Shown here piece after piece: positions 46,396 through 56,200 of a stretch of 64,000 nucleotides of DNA. The position numbers and the translations under genes are program-made. The DNA is from Photobacterium leiognathi (GTDB taxonomy: Bacteria > Pseudomonadota > Gammaproteobacteria > Enterobacterales > Vibrionaceae), in assembly GCF_030685535.1 (NCBI RefSeq), contig NZ_CP131601.1:1488001-1552000 (forward strand), read 5' to 3'. How positions within the stretch are numbered: the first letter of the stretch is position 1; every line of letters begins with the position of its first letter. The notes below the pieces were generated by a model that was not told where the DNA came from, did not search any database, and worked only from the letters and a program-made list of their open reading frames with translations.

Positions 46396-48012
46396 TTATG
46401 CTGCAACTTGACAGCTTGTCGTGATGTCCAACTTAGGATTGATCACTTTTGATTTCACACCGTACAAGCTGAGTAGGCTAGGGAATAGGTTATCCTGTGA
46501 TAGCCCTGCTTGATTTTCTTTCTTCTCTAAACACGCTTTGTTGATCCCTTTTGCTTGAGCGTATTGGTTAGGTAACCATAATAACCAAGGTACGTGTTTT
46601 TGCTCTTTAGGTGCGATTGAGAAAGGGGCTCCATGAAGGTAGAAACCGTTCTCGCCTAGTGATTCACCGTGATCTGACATATATAACAAGGCAACGTTAT
46701 ATTTATCTTCTTTGGCTTTCAGCATTTTGATCATTTGCTCTGTTACGTAGTCGGTGTACAGAATGGTGTTGTCGTACACGTTTTTAATTTCTTGATCGCT
46801 ACAGTTTTCAATGTCACTACGATTACAAGACGGTTTAAACTTGTCGAATGAAGCAGGGTAGCGTTTGAAATACGTTGGACCATGGCTGCCAATTAAATGC
46901 AGTACTAATAGCTTATTCTTATCGTCTTTGTTTATGAAGGCTTGGGCTTTATCTAACATCACACCGTCGTAGCAGCTAGTGCCATTACAGAACTGGTTAT
47001 GCTGTGATGGATCTGTCGCTTCATAATTGACCCGATCGGCAACACCTTTTGAGCCGCCATCGTTATCAAGCCATAGCACTTCAGCACCCGCACGGTGGAT
47101 AATATCAACCGCATTATCTTGTGAGTAAGCACGATCTTGATTGTAATGTGCTCGCGTTAAATTCGAGAACATACAAGGCACTGAAAGCGCAGTGTAAGTA
47201 CCACAAGATTCAACGTTTCTAAACGATATTATCCCTTCATTTTTTGTGTATGGATTAGTGTCACGCTTATAACCGTTATAAGCGTAGTTATAGGTACGTG
47301 CTGTTTCACCTAACAGCATTACAAACAACGTCGGTTTATGATTTTCTGTTGGTTTTAGTTTGGCATCTAACCCTTGTTGTTTAAACGGTAGTGGCTTGTA
47401 GATAAACTTTTTATATAGATATTTACCACCAGCATACACATGACCGGGAATGATCATACGGTTTAAGAAATGGTTATTTCGACCAACTGCTGCATAGGTT
47501 TTAAATGTGGTTAAACCGACCAGTAAAATGGCTGTACAAGCGATACCTAGTAACGCGATACGTGCAACAATGGCTTTAATAAAGGATTCACGCTTGGTGA
47601 TTTTGACCATGGCAATCCAAATACTTGGCACGATACCAAAGAAAATCACATACATGATGGAAGTGGTATTGAGGTAAGAAAATGCTTCATCTGAATTGGT
47701 TTCAAAAATGCTTTCAATTACCGCATTGTTAAACAGAGTGTGGTAGTTCACTTCTGCATATAACGCCATAGATGAGGTAATGGTTAAGAAAATTACCATT
47801 AACTTAAACAGATAAGGCCAGCACAGCAGAGTAAAGATAATGATGAAAGCTGCCATCAACACTATCGGTGCGGTGTAAGGGAATAACACATTAGATACTG
47901 AATGGCTTAAATCGAAAATTTTAGCCAAGATTGGGTAGTTAAAGCATAGGGTGAAGTAGACTGACATCACCAAGATGAAAGTGGTCATCTTAATTTGAAA
48001 AATTTGACGCAT
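46396..48012 (-). CDS. eptA: Lipid A phosphoethanolamine transferase
   Basis: 538 residues. Five N-terminal membrane helices (to ~190), then a periplasmic alkaline-phosphatase-like domain with the nucleophile Thr in LLGETARTYNYAYNGY, metal ligands in LWLDNDGGSKG and MSDHGESLGENGFYLHGAP. Adds phosphoethanolamine to lipid A phosphates, lowering surface charge and polymyxin binding. ATG 48012 preferred (AGAAGAG six bases ahead, matches MRQIFQIKMTTF N-terminus of family). Same strand as its two-component regulators. Confidence 0.9.
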   Translation of the reverse strand: MRQIFQIKMTTFILVMSVYFTLCFNYPILAKIFDLSHSVSNVLFPYTAPIVLMAAFIIIFTLLCWPYLFKLMVIFLTITSSMALYAEVNYHTLFNNAVIESIFETNSDEAFSYLNTTSIMYVIFFGIVPSIWIAMVKITKRESFIKAIVARIALLGIACTAILLVGLTTFKTYAAVGRNNHFLNRMIIPGHVYAGGKYLYKKFIYKPLPFKQQGLDAKLKPTENHKPTLFVMLLGETARTYNYAYNGYKRDTNPYTKNEGIISFRNVESCGTYTALSVPCMFSNLTRAHYNQDRAYSQDNAVDIIHRAGAEVLWLDNDGGSKGVADRVNYEATDPSQHNQFCNGTSCYDGVMLDKAQAFINKDDKNKLLVLHLIGSHGPTYFKRYPASFDKFKPSCNRSDIENCSDQEIKNVYDNTILYTDYVTEQMIKMLKAKEDKYNVALLYMSDHGESLGENGFYLHGAPFSIAPKEQKHVPWLLWLPNQYAQAKGINKACLEKKENQAGLSQDNLFPSLLSLYGVKSKVINPKLDITTSCQVAA

Positions 48013-48173
48013 TGCTGGCTCTTCTGAATTAGCGAATAGCCATATCATCGACTTTGTAACTTAAGGCTTACTTAAGATTGTGAATAATATTGTTATTACT
48101 GGAAGAAATATTAAACCCTCTATTCAACAAAACTGGGTATAGTTGCTCTCGTATTATTAAAGAAAAAAGCTGT

Positions 48174-48554
48174 ATGCCTATGAATATCTATATTGTTGAA
48201 CAAACTTCATTGACCACGCCTCTTTATGACTTTTTAGATAGTATTTCTGACAAGTTACGCTTGGCTATTTTTAATAAATTCACCTCATATCAAACTCACG
48301 GCGATGTATATCACTGTAAACATTTGAAGATGCTTAATGCCAGAATTTGGAAATACAAAGGGGCGATTTTTAAACTGCGTGTTGATAGCGGAAAAGAATC
48401 AGCAAGAGTGCTTTTTATTAAGCACGATAATGATCTTGTGATCTTACATGCCTTTTTAAAATCTACCCGAAAAACGCCAAAGAAAGATGCTCATCAAGCT
48501 ATTGCTGTTCTTCAGCAAATAGATGAATTAAAGAAAGTGGTTTGGTCGATTTAA
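48174..48554 (+). CDS. RelE/ParE-type toxin-like protein, no antitoxin gene seen
   Basis: 126 residues. The pattern LNARIWKYKGAIFKLRVDSGKESARVLFIKHDNDLVILHAFLKSTRKTP in consecutive pieces, then a terminal helix, matches the Gp49/HigB-like branch of the RelE/ParE fold (mRNA interferase or gyrase toxin). Such genes are usually followed by a HTH antitoxin gene; here the next gene is metC and none precedes it on the strand. Either an orphan or a host-adapted remnant. The start is at 48174 or 48180; an earlier in-frame ATG lacks homology. Confidence 0.65.
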   Translation: MPMNIYIVEQTSLTTPLYDFLDSISDKLRLAIFNKFTSYQTHGDVYHCKHLKMLNARIWKYKGAIFKLRVDSGKESARVLFIKHDNDLVILHAFLKSTRKTPKKDAHQAIAVLQQIDELKKVVWSI

Positions 48555-48691
48555 GTTGTTTCTTTGTGAAAAAATTCTCTTTATTTCGTGCTTAGTGGTA
48601 ACTCAAGACTATGATAATCATCTAGTTTGTTGTGGTTATTCATGTTATACAAGAGTCAGATTAGATAAACGAGTAAAGGGATCACGTAGTT

Positions 48692-49879
48692 ATGTCTAGT
48701 AAGAAAATTGATACCGCATTGGTGAGTGCAGGACGAAAGAAAAAATATACTCACGGTGCGGTGAACAGTGTTATTCAACGTGCATCATCATTGGTTTTCG
48801 ATACGCTTGCAGATAAAAAACATGCTATTAAGAACCGTGCGAAAGGGGAATTGTTTTATGGTCGTCGTGGCACGTTAACTCACTTCGCGCTTCAAGATGC
48901 AATGGTTGAGCTAGAAGGCGGTGCTGGTTGTTATTTATACCCATGTGGTGCGGCGGCAGTATCTAACAGTATTTTAGCCTTTGTTGCATCGGGCGATCAT
49001 GTTTTGATGACAGGTGCAGCTTACGAGCCAACCCAAGAGTTCTGTAATGTGGTACTAAAAGGGTTAGGTGTCAGCACTACTTATTACGATCCTCTGATTG
49101 GTGAGAGAATTGCCGATCTTGTGCAGCCTAATACAAAAGTGGTTTTTCTTGAATCACCAAGCTCTATAACGATGGAAGTGCAAGACATTCCTGCGATTGT
49201 AAAAGCGGTACGTGCGGTGAATCCTGATGCGGTGATCATTATGGATAACACATGGGCTGCTGGCGTGTTATTTAAAGCGCTCGATCACGGTGTTGATATT
49301 TCTGTTCAAGCAGGTACGAAATACATTGTAGGTCATTCAGATGCAATGATTGGTACGGCGGTAAGTAATGAACGCTGCTGGGATCAACTACGTGAACGTT
49401 CATATTTAATGGGGCAAATGGTGGATGCGGATACTGCGTATGTGGCAGCTCGTGGTTTGCGTACTATGGGGGTTCGCTTAAAACAGCATCATGAAAGTAG
49501 TATTAAAATCGCCCAATGGTTAGCAGAACGCCCAGAAGTGGCACAAGTTAATCACCCAGCACTACCAAGCTGTAAAGGACATGAATTCTTTGTTCGTGAT
49601 TTTGCTGGTAGTTGTGGCTTGTTCTCATTTGTCTTAAATAAACGTTTATCATCAGAAGAAATAGCAAATTTCCTCGATCATTTTGAATATTTCAGCATGG
49701 CGTATTCATGGGGCGGTTATGAGTCATTGATCTTGGCAAACCAACCTGAAGAGCTAAATCGTATTCGTCCTGCTGGTAAAGTCGATTTTGACGGCACGCT
49801 TATTCGTGTTCACATTGGTTTAGAAGATTGTGATGATTTAATTGAAGATCTTGCCAATGGATTTAGCCGTATCGGGTAA
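48692..49879 (+). CDS. metC: Cystathionine beta-lyase
   Basis: 395 residues. PLP enzyme converting cystathionine to homocysteine, pyruvate and ammonia in methionine synthesis. Seen: [51 protein letters not shown], and the PLP lysine in [16 protein letters not shown] (MetC form rather than MetB). Single gene with a terminator (49910-49943). No convincing MetJ box found in the leader. Confidence 0.93.
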   Translation: MSSKKIDTALVSAGRKKKYTHGAVNSVIQRASSLVFDTLADKKHAIKNRAKGELFYGRRGTLTHFALQDAMVELEGGAGCYLYPCGAAAVSNSILAFVASGDHVLMTGAAYEPTQEFCNVVLKGLGVSTTYYDPLIGERIADLVQPNTKVVFLESPSSITMEVQDIPAIVKAVRAVNPDAVIIMDNTWAAGVLFKALDHGVDISVQAGTKYIVGHSDAMIGTAVSNERCWDQLRERSYLMGQMVDADTAYVAARGLRTMGVRLKQHHESSIKIAQWLAERPEVAQVNHPALPSCKGHEFFVRDFAGSCGLFSFVLNKRLSSEEIANFLDHFEYFSMAYSWGGYESLILANQPEELNRIRPAGKVDFDGTLIRVHIGLEDCDDLIEDLANGFSRIG

Positions 49880-49908
49880 TAGATGATCTTCATCGATCCA
49901 GCGAGATT

Positions 49909-49945
49909 GAACGCTTTCCTTGAGCCCAAGGGAAGCGTTTTTTAT
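49909..49945 (+). terminator. Terminator after metC
   Basis: AACGCTTTCC / GGGAAGCGTT hairpin (one G-U) with six T. Confidence 0.83.
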
Positions 49946-50165
49946 TAGGTGTATATGTATAAACATTTAGCCTGCAACGAGCTATTTAATGACTGTTTTT
50001 AATGATTACATATAAAAACTTTTTATTATAGTCATAAACATAGTCAACGCCTTGAGTTTCCTGAGCATTAACCTTACAGACATTGGCATTCTTTGAAAGG
50101 TCCGCAAACTCATCGCACATACTAAATATCTTGCTAACTCTGAATATGAGTTATAGGGGGCTACT

Positions 50166-50858
50166 ATGAAAAATACTCGTGTTGTTTTACTTCGCCATGG
50201 ACAAAGTGTTTGGAATAAAGAAAACCGCTTTACAGGTTGGGCGAATGTGCCACTTTCTGAGCAAGGTGAGGCTGAAGCACGAAATGCTGGTGTTAAATTA
50301 AAAGAACAAGATTTCCAGTTTGATGCTTGCTATACCTCTATGCTTGATCGCGCCATTAAAACATCAAACCTAGCGCTAGAACAGCTTGATTCCTTATGGA
50401 TCCCTGTCCAACATGATTGGCATCTTAATGAACGTCACTACGGTAATTTACAGGGGCTAAATAAAGCTGAAACCGCACAAGAATTTGGTGATGAGCAAGT
50501 ACATGTATGGCGTCGTAGCTATGATGTTGAACCACCGCAAGTAAGTGATGATAGTAAATATTATCCAGGTAATGACAGACGTTATGAAGGTATTGATCAT
50601 TCACAGATACCTCATGGTGAATCATTAAAAGATACCTATGACCGTGTGCTTCCTTTTTGGAATGGTACTGTTGTTCCAAATATTGAATCAGGCAGCGATA
50701 TTTTAATTGCAGCTCACGGGAATAGCCTCCGAGCGTTAATTAAATATTTAGACAATATTGCTGATGAAGATATTGTTGATGTAGAAATTCCAACTGGTTC
50801 ACCACTGGTTTATGAGTTTGATGAGCAAATGAAACCTGTAAAAAGCTACTATTTATAA
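50166..50858 (+). CDS. gpmA: 2,3-bisphosphoglycerate-dependent phosphoglycerate mutase
   Basis: 230 residues, glycolytic interconversion of 3- and 2-phosphoglycerate. The phospho-His in LLRHGQSVWNKENRFTGW, then LNERHYGNLQGLNK and HGNSLRALIKYLD are hallmark motifs. At 230 it is the shorter GpmA form (E. coli is 250). Own promoter region; terminator at 50876-50905 shared with selO. Confidence 0.94.
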   Translation: MKNTRVVLLRHGQSVWNKENRFTGWANVPLSEQGEAEARNAGVKLKEQDFQFDACYTSMLDRAIKTSNLALEQLDSLWIPVQHDWHLNERHYGNLQGLNKAETAQEFGDEQVHVWRRSYDVEPPQVSDDSKYYPGNDRRYEGIDHSQIPHGESLKDTYDRVLPFWNGTVVPNIESGSDILIAAHGNSLRALIKYLDNIADEDIVDVEIPTGSPLVYEFDEQMKPVKSYYL

Positions 50859-50873
50859 TATTAAAAGCTAAAA

Positions 50874-50906
50874 ATAATGCCCTGATTGAGAAGTCAGGGC
50901 ATTTTT
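50874..50906. terminator. Bidirectional terminator between gpmA and selO
   Basis: AATGCCCTGA / TCAGGGCATT hairpin, T run on both sides. Confidence 0.86.
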
Positions 50907-50924
50907 GTTTGTTATTGCTAAATG

Positions 50925-52388
50925 TTAAGACGAACAACTAATTTCTAGTTCTTTGCCCCATTTCGGTGACAGATCAGCAAGATCCTCAAACTCAGGATGC
51001 TCATCAAATGGATCATGTAAAATTGTTAATAGGTTCTCTACTAATGTGAAATCACCTTGCTCTGCGCTATCAATAGCGAGTTGAGCTAAATAATTGCGAA
51101 GAATGTATTTAGGGTTACTTTTAAGCATTAATGCCAATCGTTGTTGATCATCGATATTTTCAATTCGCTTTTTATAAGCTTGTAGCCATTTATCGACGGC
51201 AGTTGTATTTGTGGTGAGGTTTGAAAAGCGCACTGCGGAGGTAGGTAATTCTTCTTGCGCAATTGCTGAAAGGGTGCGGAAGAATAGGGTGTAATCCATG
51301 CCGTTTTGTTTCAGTAAATCAAATAACTGTTGGAACAGTTCAGTATCTTGCTCGTGGCTATCAAACAGCCCCAATTTATTACGCATTAACTTGCTATAGC
51401 TAATTTGTAATTGATGCTGATAAATTTCCAACGCATGCTCTATATCGGCTTTATCAATAATAGGTGCTAGGGCATAGCCTAATGCGGATAAGTTCCATAA
51501 CCCAATTGATGGCTGTTGGTTAAAAGCGTAACGTCCTGAATAATCTGAATGGTTACAAATAAAGCTGGGGTTATAGTCGTCTAAGAACCCATAAGGCCCG
51601 TAATCAAAGGTTAAGCCTAAAATAGACATGTTGTCGGTATTCATAACCCCATGCGCAAAGCCAACCGCTTGCCAATGAGCAATCATCTCTGCGGTGTTAC
51701 TACAGATTTGCTCAAACATCGCAGCATACGGCTTTTCAGCTTGTTGTAATTCTGGGAAGTGATGTTGAATCACATAATCGGCAAGTAATGTAAGTTGTTC
51801 ATGTTGCTGGGTATAAAACAGATATTCAAAGTGGCCGAAACGTAAATGGCTTTCTGCTACCCGAATAAGTGTTGCGCCGAACTCCTGTTTTTCTCGATAA
51901 ACTGGAGTGTCACTGCCAATCACGGCAAGGGCATAAGTAGTAGGAATGCCTAAACCTGCCATAGCCGCACTGGCTAAATACTCTCGAATACTTGAACGGA
52001 TCACCGCACGACCATCACCCATGCGTGAATAAGGGGTTAGCCCAGAACCTTTTAAATGTAGATCCCACTTTTTACCTTGGCTGGTTTGTACCTCACCTAA
52101 TAATAAACCTCGACCATCACCTAAATCTGGATTGTATTGTCCGAATTGATGCCCCGTGTATTTCATTGCAATCGGATCAAACCCTGCGAGCGTGTCATTA
52201 CCACTAAAGATATTAATAAAATCGCTATTATTAAGGCTATTAACATCGAGTTCTAACTGTTTGGCGACATTAGGGTTAATACTGATCAAATAGGGATTTG
52301 TTAACGGTTGTGGGGTTACAGAAGTGCCAAATAAACTTGGAAGTTGGCTATAGGTATTGTTAAAGACAAGCTGATCTAGGGATTTCAT
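50925..52388 (-). CDS. selO: Protein adenylyltransferase SelO (YdiU/UPF0061)
   Basis: 487 residues. Pseudokinase that transfers AMP to proteins in redox homeostasis. Key pieces: GHQFGQYNPDLGDGRGLLLGEV, LHLKGSGLTPYSRMGDGRAVIRSSIREYL, and ATP/metal residues in VMNTDNMSILGLTFDYGPYGF. C-terminal Cys in EISCSS matches the position where metazoan SelO has selenocysteine. Single gene. Full length. Confidence 0.93.
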   Translation of the reverse strand: MKSLDQLVFNNTYSQLPSLFGTSVTPQPLTNPYLISINPNVAKQLELDVNSLNNSDFINIFSGNDTLAGFDPIAMKYTGHQFGQYNPDLGDGRGLLLGEVQTSQGKKWDLHLKGSGLTPYSRMGDGRAVIRSSIREYLASAAMAGLGIPTTYALAVIGSDTPVYREKQEFGATLIRVAESHLRFGHFEYLFYTQQHEQLTLLADYVIQHHFPELQQAEKPYAAMFEQICSNTAEMIAHWQAVGFAHGVMNTDNMSILGLTFDYGPYGFLDDYNPSFICNHSDYSGRYAFNQQPSIGLWNLSALGYALAPIIDKADIEHALEIYQHQLQISYSKLMRNKLGLFDSHEQDTELFQQLFDLLKQNGMDYTLFFRTLSAIAQEELPTSAVRFSNLTTNTTAVDKWLQAYKKRIENIDDQQRLALMLKSNPKYILRNYLAQLAIDSAEQGDFTLVENLLTILHDPFDEHPEFEDLADLSPKWGKELEISCSS

Positions 52389-52576
52389 AGCAATTATATC
52401 TGATGGGTTTACGGAATATTATAGAGTGGCTCAACTATTATAGTTAAGTACTTGCATTACTTACATTGTTAAGCATGAACTGTATCGAGTGATGTTATCG
52501 CTCAATAGAATAGTATGTTGCTAACTAATATGATTCTTCACTCATTTATACTGATTGAATATTGAAAGGGATCATG

Positions 52577-55171
52577 ATGAATAGCACAAGGAACATGCTT
52601 TTATTGAGTACCTCATTAGCTTTGTTTGGCTGTGGTGGTGGCGATGGTGATGAATCAGCACCTCAAGCTAAAGCCGCTGATGATATATATACTTATGCAA
52701 ATAAGAGTGTGGTTATTTCGTCTTACCATCTTGATCCTAATGGCGACATTGTCGATGTTGCTTGGCAGCAATCACCAAGTGATAACACGGCCGTTGAACT
52801 AAAAAAAGTGAACAGTAGTGCGATTTTCACTGTTCCTGATATTAAAAATGATGAAGTATTTAATTTCACTGTGACGGTAACCGATAACGATGGTGAAACT
52901 GCATCAGATTCAATTAGTGTTTATGCTAAACCTGCCGAAAAATCCTTATCTCTCGCTTTTGTTGGCTTAGGGGATATAAAGAAAGTTACTAATCAAAAAA
53001 CTGTTACGCTGACTGGTAATGTTGTATCTGATCATGAAATTAAACAGATCTTAGTAACAAACGGGGCGACCAGTTTATCTACCAATGCTGAAATTGATGA
53101 GATGTGGTCAGCAACCATTGATTTAGTTAAAGGTAAAAACGAAATCACGGTAATGGCATTAACTGCAGATGAAGCACAGGTTGAGATTGTATCAACAATT
53201 AATTATCACCCTGCAATGGACTTCACTACGCCGTTAACATTAAGCCAAAGCTCTTTTGTGTTAAATGAAGGTGTCGCAACGGTTTATGCTCAGATTGGTA
53301 CCTCAAATGATAAAGATCCTCAGATCACCTTGCTCGGTGCTGGGGTCAGTTTAGATGAAAGTGCTGACGGTATCGATGATGATGGTATTTATGCTGGCTC
53401 TTTTACTTTTAATCCAACCAAGGAAGGTAAGTTCTGTTATCAAGCACACGTGTCTGATAGCGAGGATAATAAATATACATCTGAACCTGCTTGTATTTGG
53501 GTATCAGAGAAATATACCTCAGAGCAGGTAACGAAATCAGTCGATATTGCAGATAGTGTTGAAAGCTGGCTAGATGCACAACTTGCGCAAGGTAAAGATA
53601 TTCATGCATCTGCAAAAAAGGTGGTTGAACAACTTAATGTTCATAAAGATGTGGGTGCTGCGGGTTATACCTATGAAGGTGGCATTTGGTGGGTAAATGA
53701 AGACGGTATTTTAGGTCTACATAATCCATTGGTTGAAGATTCAAAATCAGCAAGTCGTAGTGGTGTTGTCGCTCCAGCGCCTGTGGTGAAAGCGTCATTC
53801 GAAACCCGTTATTATGATGATGTGATCAACAATCAGCCATCGGCTTATTCCTCTGTATCTGAACCAAATCGTATTCAAAGTTCAAAAGCGGTGATCATCA
53901 GCCCATATATTAATAATCCTGATGTATCTGAGTTTAGTAACTTCTTTAATACGGATGATTACTACGGCGTTTGGAAAACCATTAAAGACAGCCAGTCTTG
54001 TAAATTATCCCCAGACAGTGAGTTTGTGAACAATGAAACGGTCGGTGTATCGTTAGATAGCTTTAAAGATTTCAGTACCTTTGGTTATATTCACTTTTCT
54101 ACTCACGGTAATAATTACTTTAACGGATTATTCAAAATCTGGGATGAAAAATGGGGTCCAAGTGATTTTCTAAAAGGGTATTTATCGGTATCTGGTTTAT
54201 ATACCGGGATTGTTTTACCTAAAAATGAAGATGGTACTTATAACCTAGAAGGTTATGAAAGCGATCTTTACATGAAACGTTTAGCAATTGGTGCTGGTGG
54301 TTCGTTAATTATTCTTCCTTCGTTCTTTGAACATTATCTGACGACTATGCCTAAGAGCTTAGTGGTGCTTTCTGCTTGTCGCTCTGTTTATAACAACTCA
54401 TTAGCCAATGTCTTTTTATCAAAAGGCGCGGGTGCTGTGATTGGTTATGATGATTACGTGTTATCAAGCTATGCCAAAAATACTACCAACGCCATTATTA
54501 AAGACATGCTTGATAATGATTCAACCCTTATACAAGCCTTTGATACAGCAGTGAATAAACACGGTAAGAGTGATAACAGTGACGATGAAGCATTTCTGCG
54601 TATGCGCGGCGCAAAAGATCTAAAACTGGCAACGGGTTCATTTGAAAACCTGAGTTTTGAACAAGGTCAATTAAATGCTTGGGCGAAAAAGGGCGATGGT
54701 CGCATTATTACTAACCTTGGTGGCACAACTCCATTAGATGGTAAATTTGTCGGTGTTGTATCAACAGGCTTAGGTTACACCACCGAGCTTGGCAGTATTG
54801 AACAATCAGCATGTATTGATAAGAACGTTACAACCTTGAACTTTGATTGGAAGTTCTATTCTGAAGAGTTCTTAGAGTATTGTAATACGGGTTATGACGA
54901 CTCATTCACCTTAACCTTGTGTGAGTCGGGTACTGATAACTGTTCAAGGTTTGAAACCAGTGTAAATAAATTGTGTGAGAATAAAGATGCGCTGGTTGAA
55001 TCAGATGTGACATTTGATAAAGGCGGTGTTTATAACACGCAGTGGATCAAAGAACAGCTAGATATCTCAGCCCTTGCCAATAAACGCGTTAATTTAAAAA
55101 TTGAGGCAGTCGATAAGGGCGATGAAATTTATGATAGTGCAATATTGATTGATAACATCGTTGTTGAATAA
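52577..55171 (+). CDS. Large lipoprotein with caspase/gingipain-like (clan CD) cysteine peptidase domain
   Basis: 864 residues. Signal ends LFGC19 (lipobox), Gly/Asp linker, then Ig/PKD-like beta domains (~30-310, e.g. VAWQQSP, FTVTVTDNDGET, ITLLGAGVSLDESADGIDDDGIYAGSFTF), a central region to ~430, and a His-Cys core: FGYIHFSTHGNN with H510 and SLVVLSACRS with C601. Hydrophobic-strand-STHG followed by hydrophobic-strand-SAC is the catalytic pattern of caspases, gingipains and CHAT proteases. A C-terminal ~170-residue beta domain (SFENLSFEQGQLNAWAKK...) resembles a lectin/carbohydrate-binding or choice-of-anchor fold. Start at 52577 fits AAGGG six bases ahead. Confidence 0.75.
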   Translation: MNSTRNMLLLSTSLALFGCGGGDGDESAPQAKAADDIYTYANKSVVISSYHLDPNGDIVDVAWQQSPSDNTAVELKKVNSSAIFTVPDIKNDEVFNFTVTVTDNDGETASDSISVYAKPAEKSLSLAFVGLGDIKKVTNQKTVTLTGNVVSDHEIKQILVTNGATSLSTNAEIDEMWSATIDLVKGKNEITVMALTADEAQVEIVSTINYHPAMDFTTPLTLSQSSFVLNEGVATVYAQIGTSNDKDPQITLLGAGVSLDESADGIDDDGIYAGSFTFNPTKEGKFCYQAHVSDSEDNKYTSEPACIWVSEKYTSEQVTKSVDIADSVESWLDAQLAQGKDIHASAKKVVEQLNVHKDVGAAGYTYEGGIWWVNEDGILGLHNPLVEDSKSASRSGVVAPAPVVKASFETRYYDDVINNQPSAYSSVSEPNRIQSSKAVIISPYINNPDVSEFSNFFNTDDYYGVWKTIKDSQSCKLSPDSEFVNNETVGVSLDSFKDFSTFGYIHFSTHGNNYFNGLFKIWDEKWGPSDFLKGYLSVSGLYTGIVLPKNEDGTYNLEGYESDLYMKRLAIGAGGSLIILPSFFEHYLTTMPKSLVVLSACRSVYNNSLANVFLSKGAGAVIGYDDYVLSSYAKNTTNAIIKDMLDNDSTLIQAFDTAVNKHGKSDNSDDEAFLRMRGAKDLKLATGSFENLSFEQGQLNAWAKKGDGRIITNLGGTTPLDGKFVGVVSTGLGYTTELGSIEQSACIDKNVTTLNFDWKFYSEEFLEYCNTGYDDSFTLTLCESGTDNCSRFETSVNKLCENKDALVESDVTFDKGGVYNTQWIKEQLDISALANKRVNLKIEAVDKGDEIYDSAILIDNIVVE

Positions 55172-55189
55172 CGAAATGTAGGTGCGCTG

Positions 55190-55591
55190 ATGTTGAAAGT
55201 GTTTTCTGCAAGCGCACCATTATTATTTTTATTGATGCTGACATACGGCTGTAATGTGAAATCCGACGTGATTTATCAGTCAGAGCGTATTGGTAAAGTT
55301 ACGTATCATCATAAAGATAATAGTGGTTGTGATTTTAAAGATGTTGATAAGACAATTGCTCAATTCTATCGACAAATAGAACGAAGAGAATTGGTGCCGT
55401 TAAAAGCAATGTACCAAGAAGATGAGCCTTTTATTGTGAAGATAAAAACACTACCATCGTTGGTGGTTAACAATAATGACACAAAATGGTATATCCCATT
55501 AAGCAAAGGCAGTGAATGGGTTTTCGTTAATGTAAACGGTACGGTGAATGTTTTTAAATATCCGGACGTGTTTCGTCAATTATGTGAATAA
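55190..55591 (+). CDS. Small lipoprotein, operon partner of the caspase-like lipoprotein
   Basis: 133 residues. Signal with lipobox-like LTYGC21, then a ~110-residue soluble domain (IYQSERIGKVTYHHKDNSGCDFKDVD ... WVFVNVNGTVNVFKYPDVFRQLCE) with two Cys that could form a disulphide. No family recognised. It begins 18 bases after the peptidase stop with no terminator between, so they are likely co-expressed; it may be a regulator, inhibitor or anchor for the peptidase. Confidence 0.65.
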   Translation: MLKVFSASAPLLFLLMLTYGCNVKSDVIYQSERIGKVTYHHKDNSGCDFKDVDKTIAQFYRQIERRELVPLKAMYQEDEPFIVKIKTLPSLVVNNNDTKWYIPLSKGSEWVFVNVNGTVNVFKYPDVFRQLCE

Positions 55592-55592
55592 G

Positions 55593-55628
55593 AAAAGCCC
55601 CATAACTTGAGATAGTGATGGGGCTTAG
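55593..55628. terminator. Bidirectional terminator
   Basis: AAGCCCCAT / ATGGGGCTT with an 14-base loop; convergent genes on each side. T run is weak. Confidence 0.7.
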
Positions 55629-55638
55629 TTTGGATTAG

Positions 55639-56148
55639 TTACTTCTTTAAAATTTTCATCGAGCTAATTGCATGCTCAAAACCATCGGCATTATCTTTTC
55701 CACCTTTATAGGTATAAGATTTTCCTTGATAGTTAATATCTTCGTAAAAGCGAACTTTCCAGCCTGATGGGATCTTAAATGACACCATTTTGTCGTTAAA
55801 ATCAGTATCGAAAAAGTTTGGCATATCACGACTGATATTAATCGATTGACCTCTCTGATTCTTCCTACTAAATAGTGTTACTGATTTATGATTGTTGCTT
55901 TCATTATTGGCTGATAGTGAAGTCGTAAAACAATTAGCTTCTTGTGCACGACAAAACATATCACTTTGCGATTTTAAGCAGCGTTGTGAAACCTTATAAC
56001 GTGCTGCATCTTCGGTTCTTGCTGCATCTGCAAAAGTGTCGGTAAATGGAGAGAGGGTGCAGACATAGATTTCATCATTATAATGTTTAGCTGCAAATGC
56101 AGGAGAAACACAACCAATCATCAGAGATAAACACAGTAATTTTTTCAT
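55639..56148 (-). CDS. Exported beta/gamma-crystallin-like protein
   Basis: 169 residues, signal peptide to SPAFA19. Residues ~88-167 (VTLFSRKNQRGQSINISRDM, PNFFDTDFNDKMVSFKIPSG, WKVRFYEDINYQGKSYTYKG) carry two Greek-key motifs of the beta/gamma-crystallin family, with the Y/F-x6-G-x-S pattern. Such domains often bind calcium. The N-terminal part has four Cys, likely disulphides. Periplasmic or surface. It is convergent with the lipoprotein operon; function unknown. Confidence 0.72.
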   Translation of the reverse strand: MKKLLCLSLMIGCVSPAFAAKHYNDEIYVCTLSPFTDTFADAARTEDAARYKVSQRCLKSQSDMFCRAQEANCFTTSLSANNESNNHKSVTLFSRKNQRGQSINISRDMPNFFDTDFNDKMVSFKIPSGWKVRFYEDINYQGKSYTYKGGKDNADGFEHAISSMKILKK

Positions 56149-56200
56149 TTCGCATCTTAAATAATTTATAACTCATACATTTACCAGACCAATAATAACC

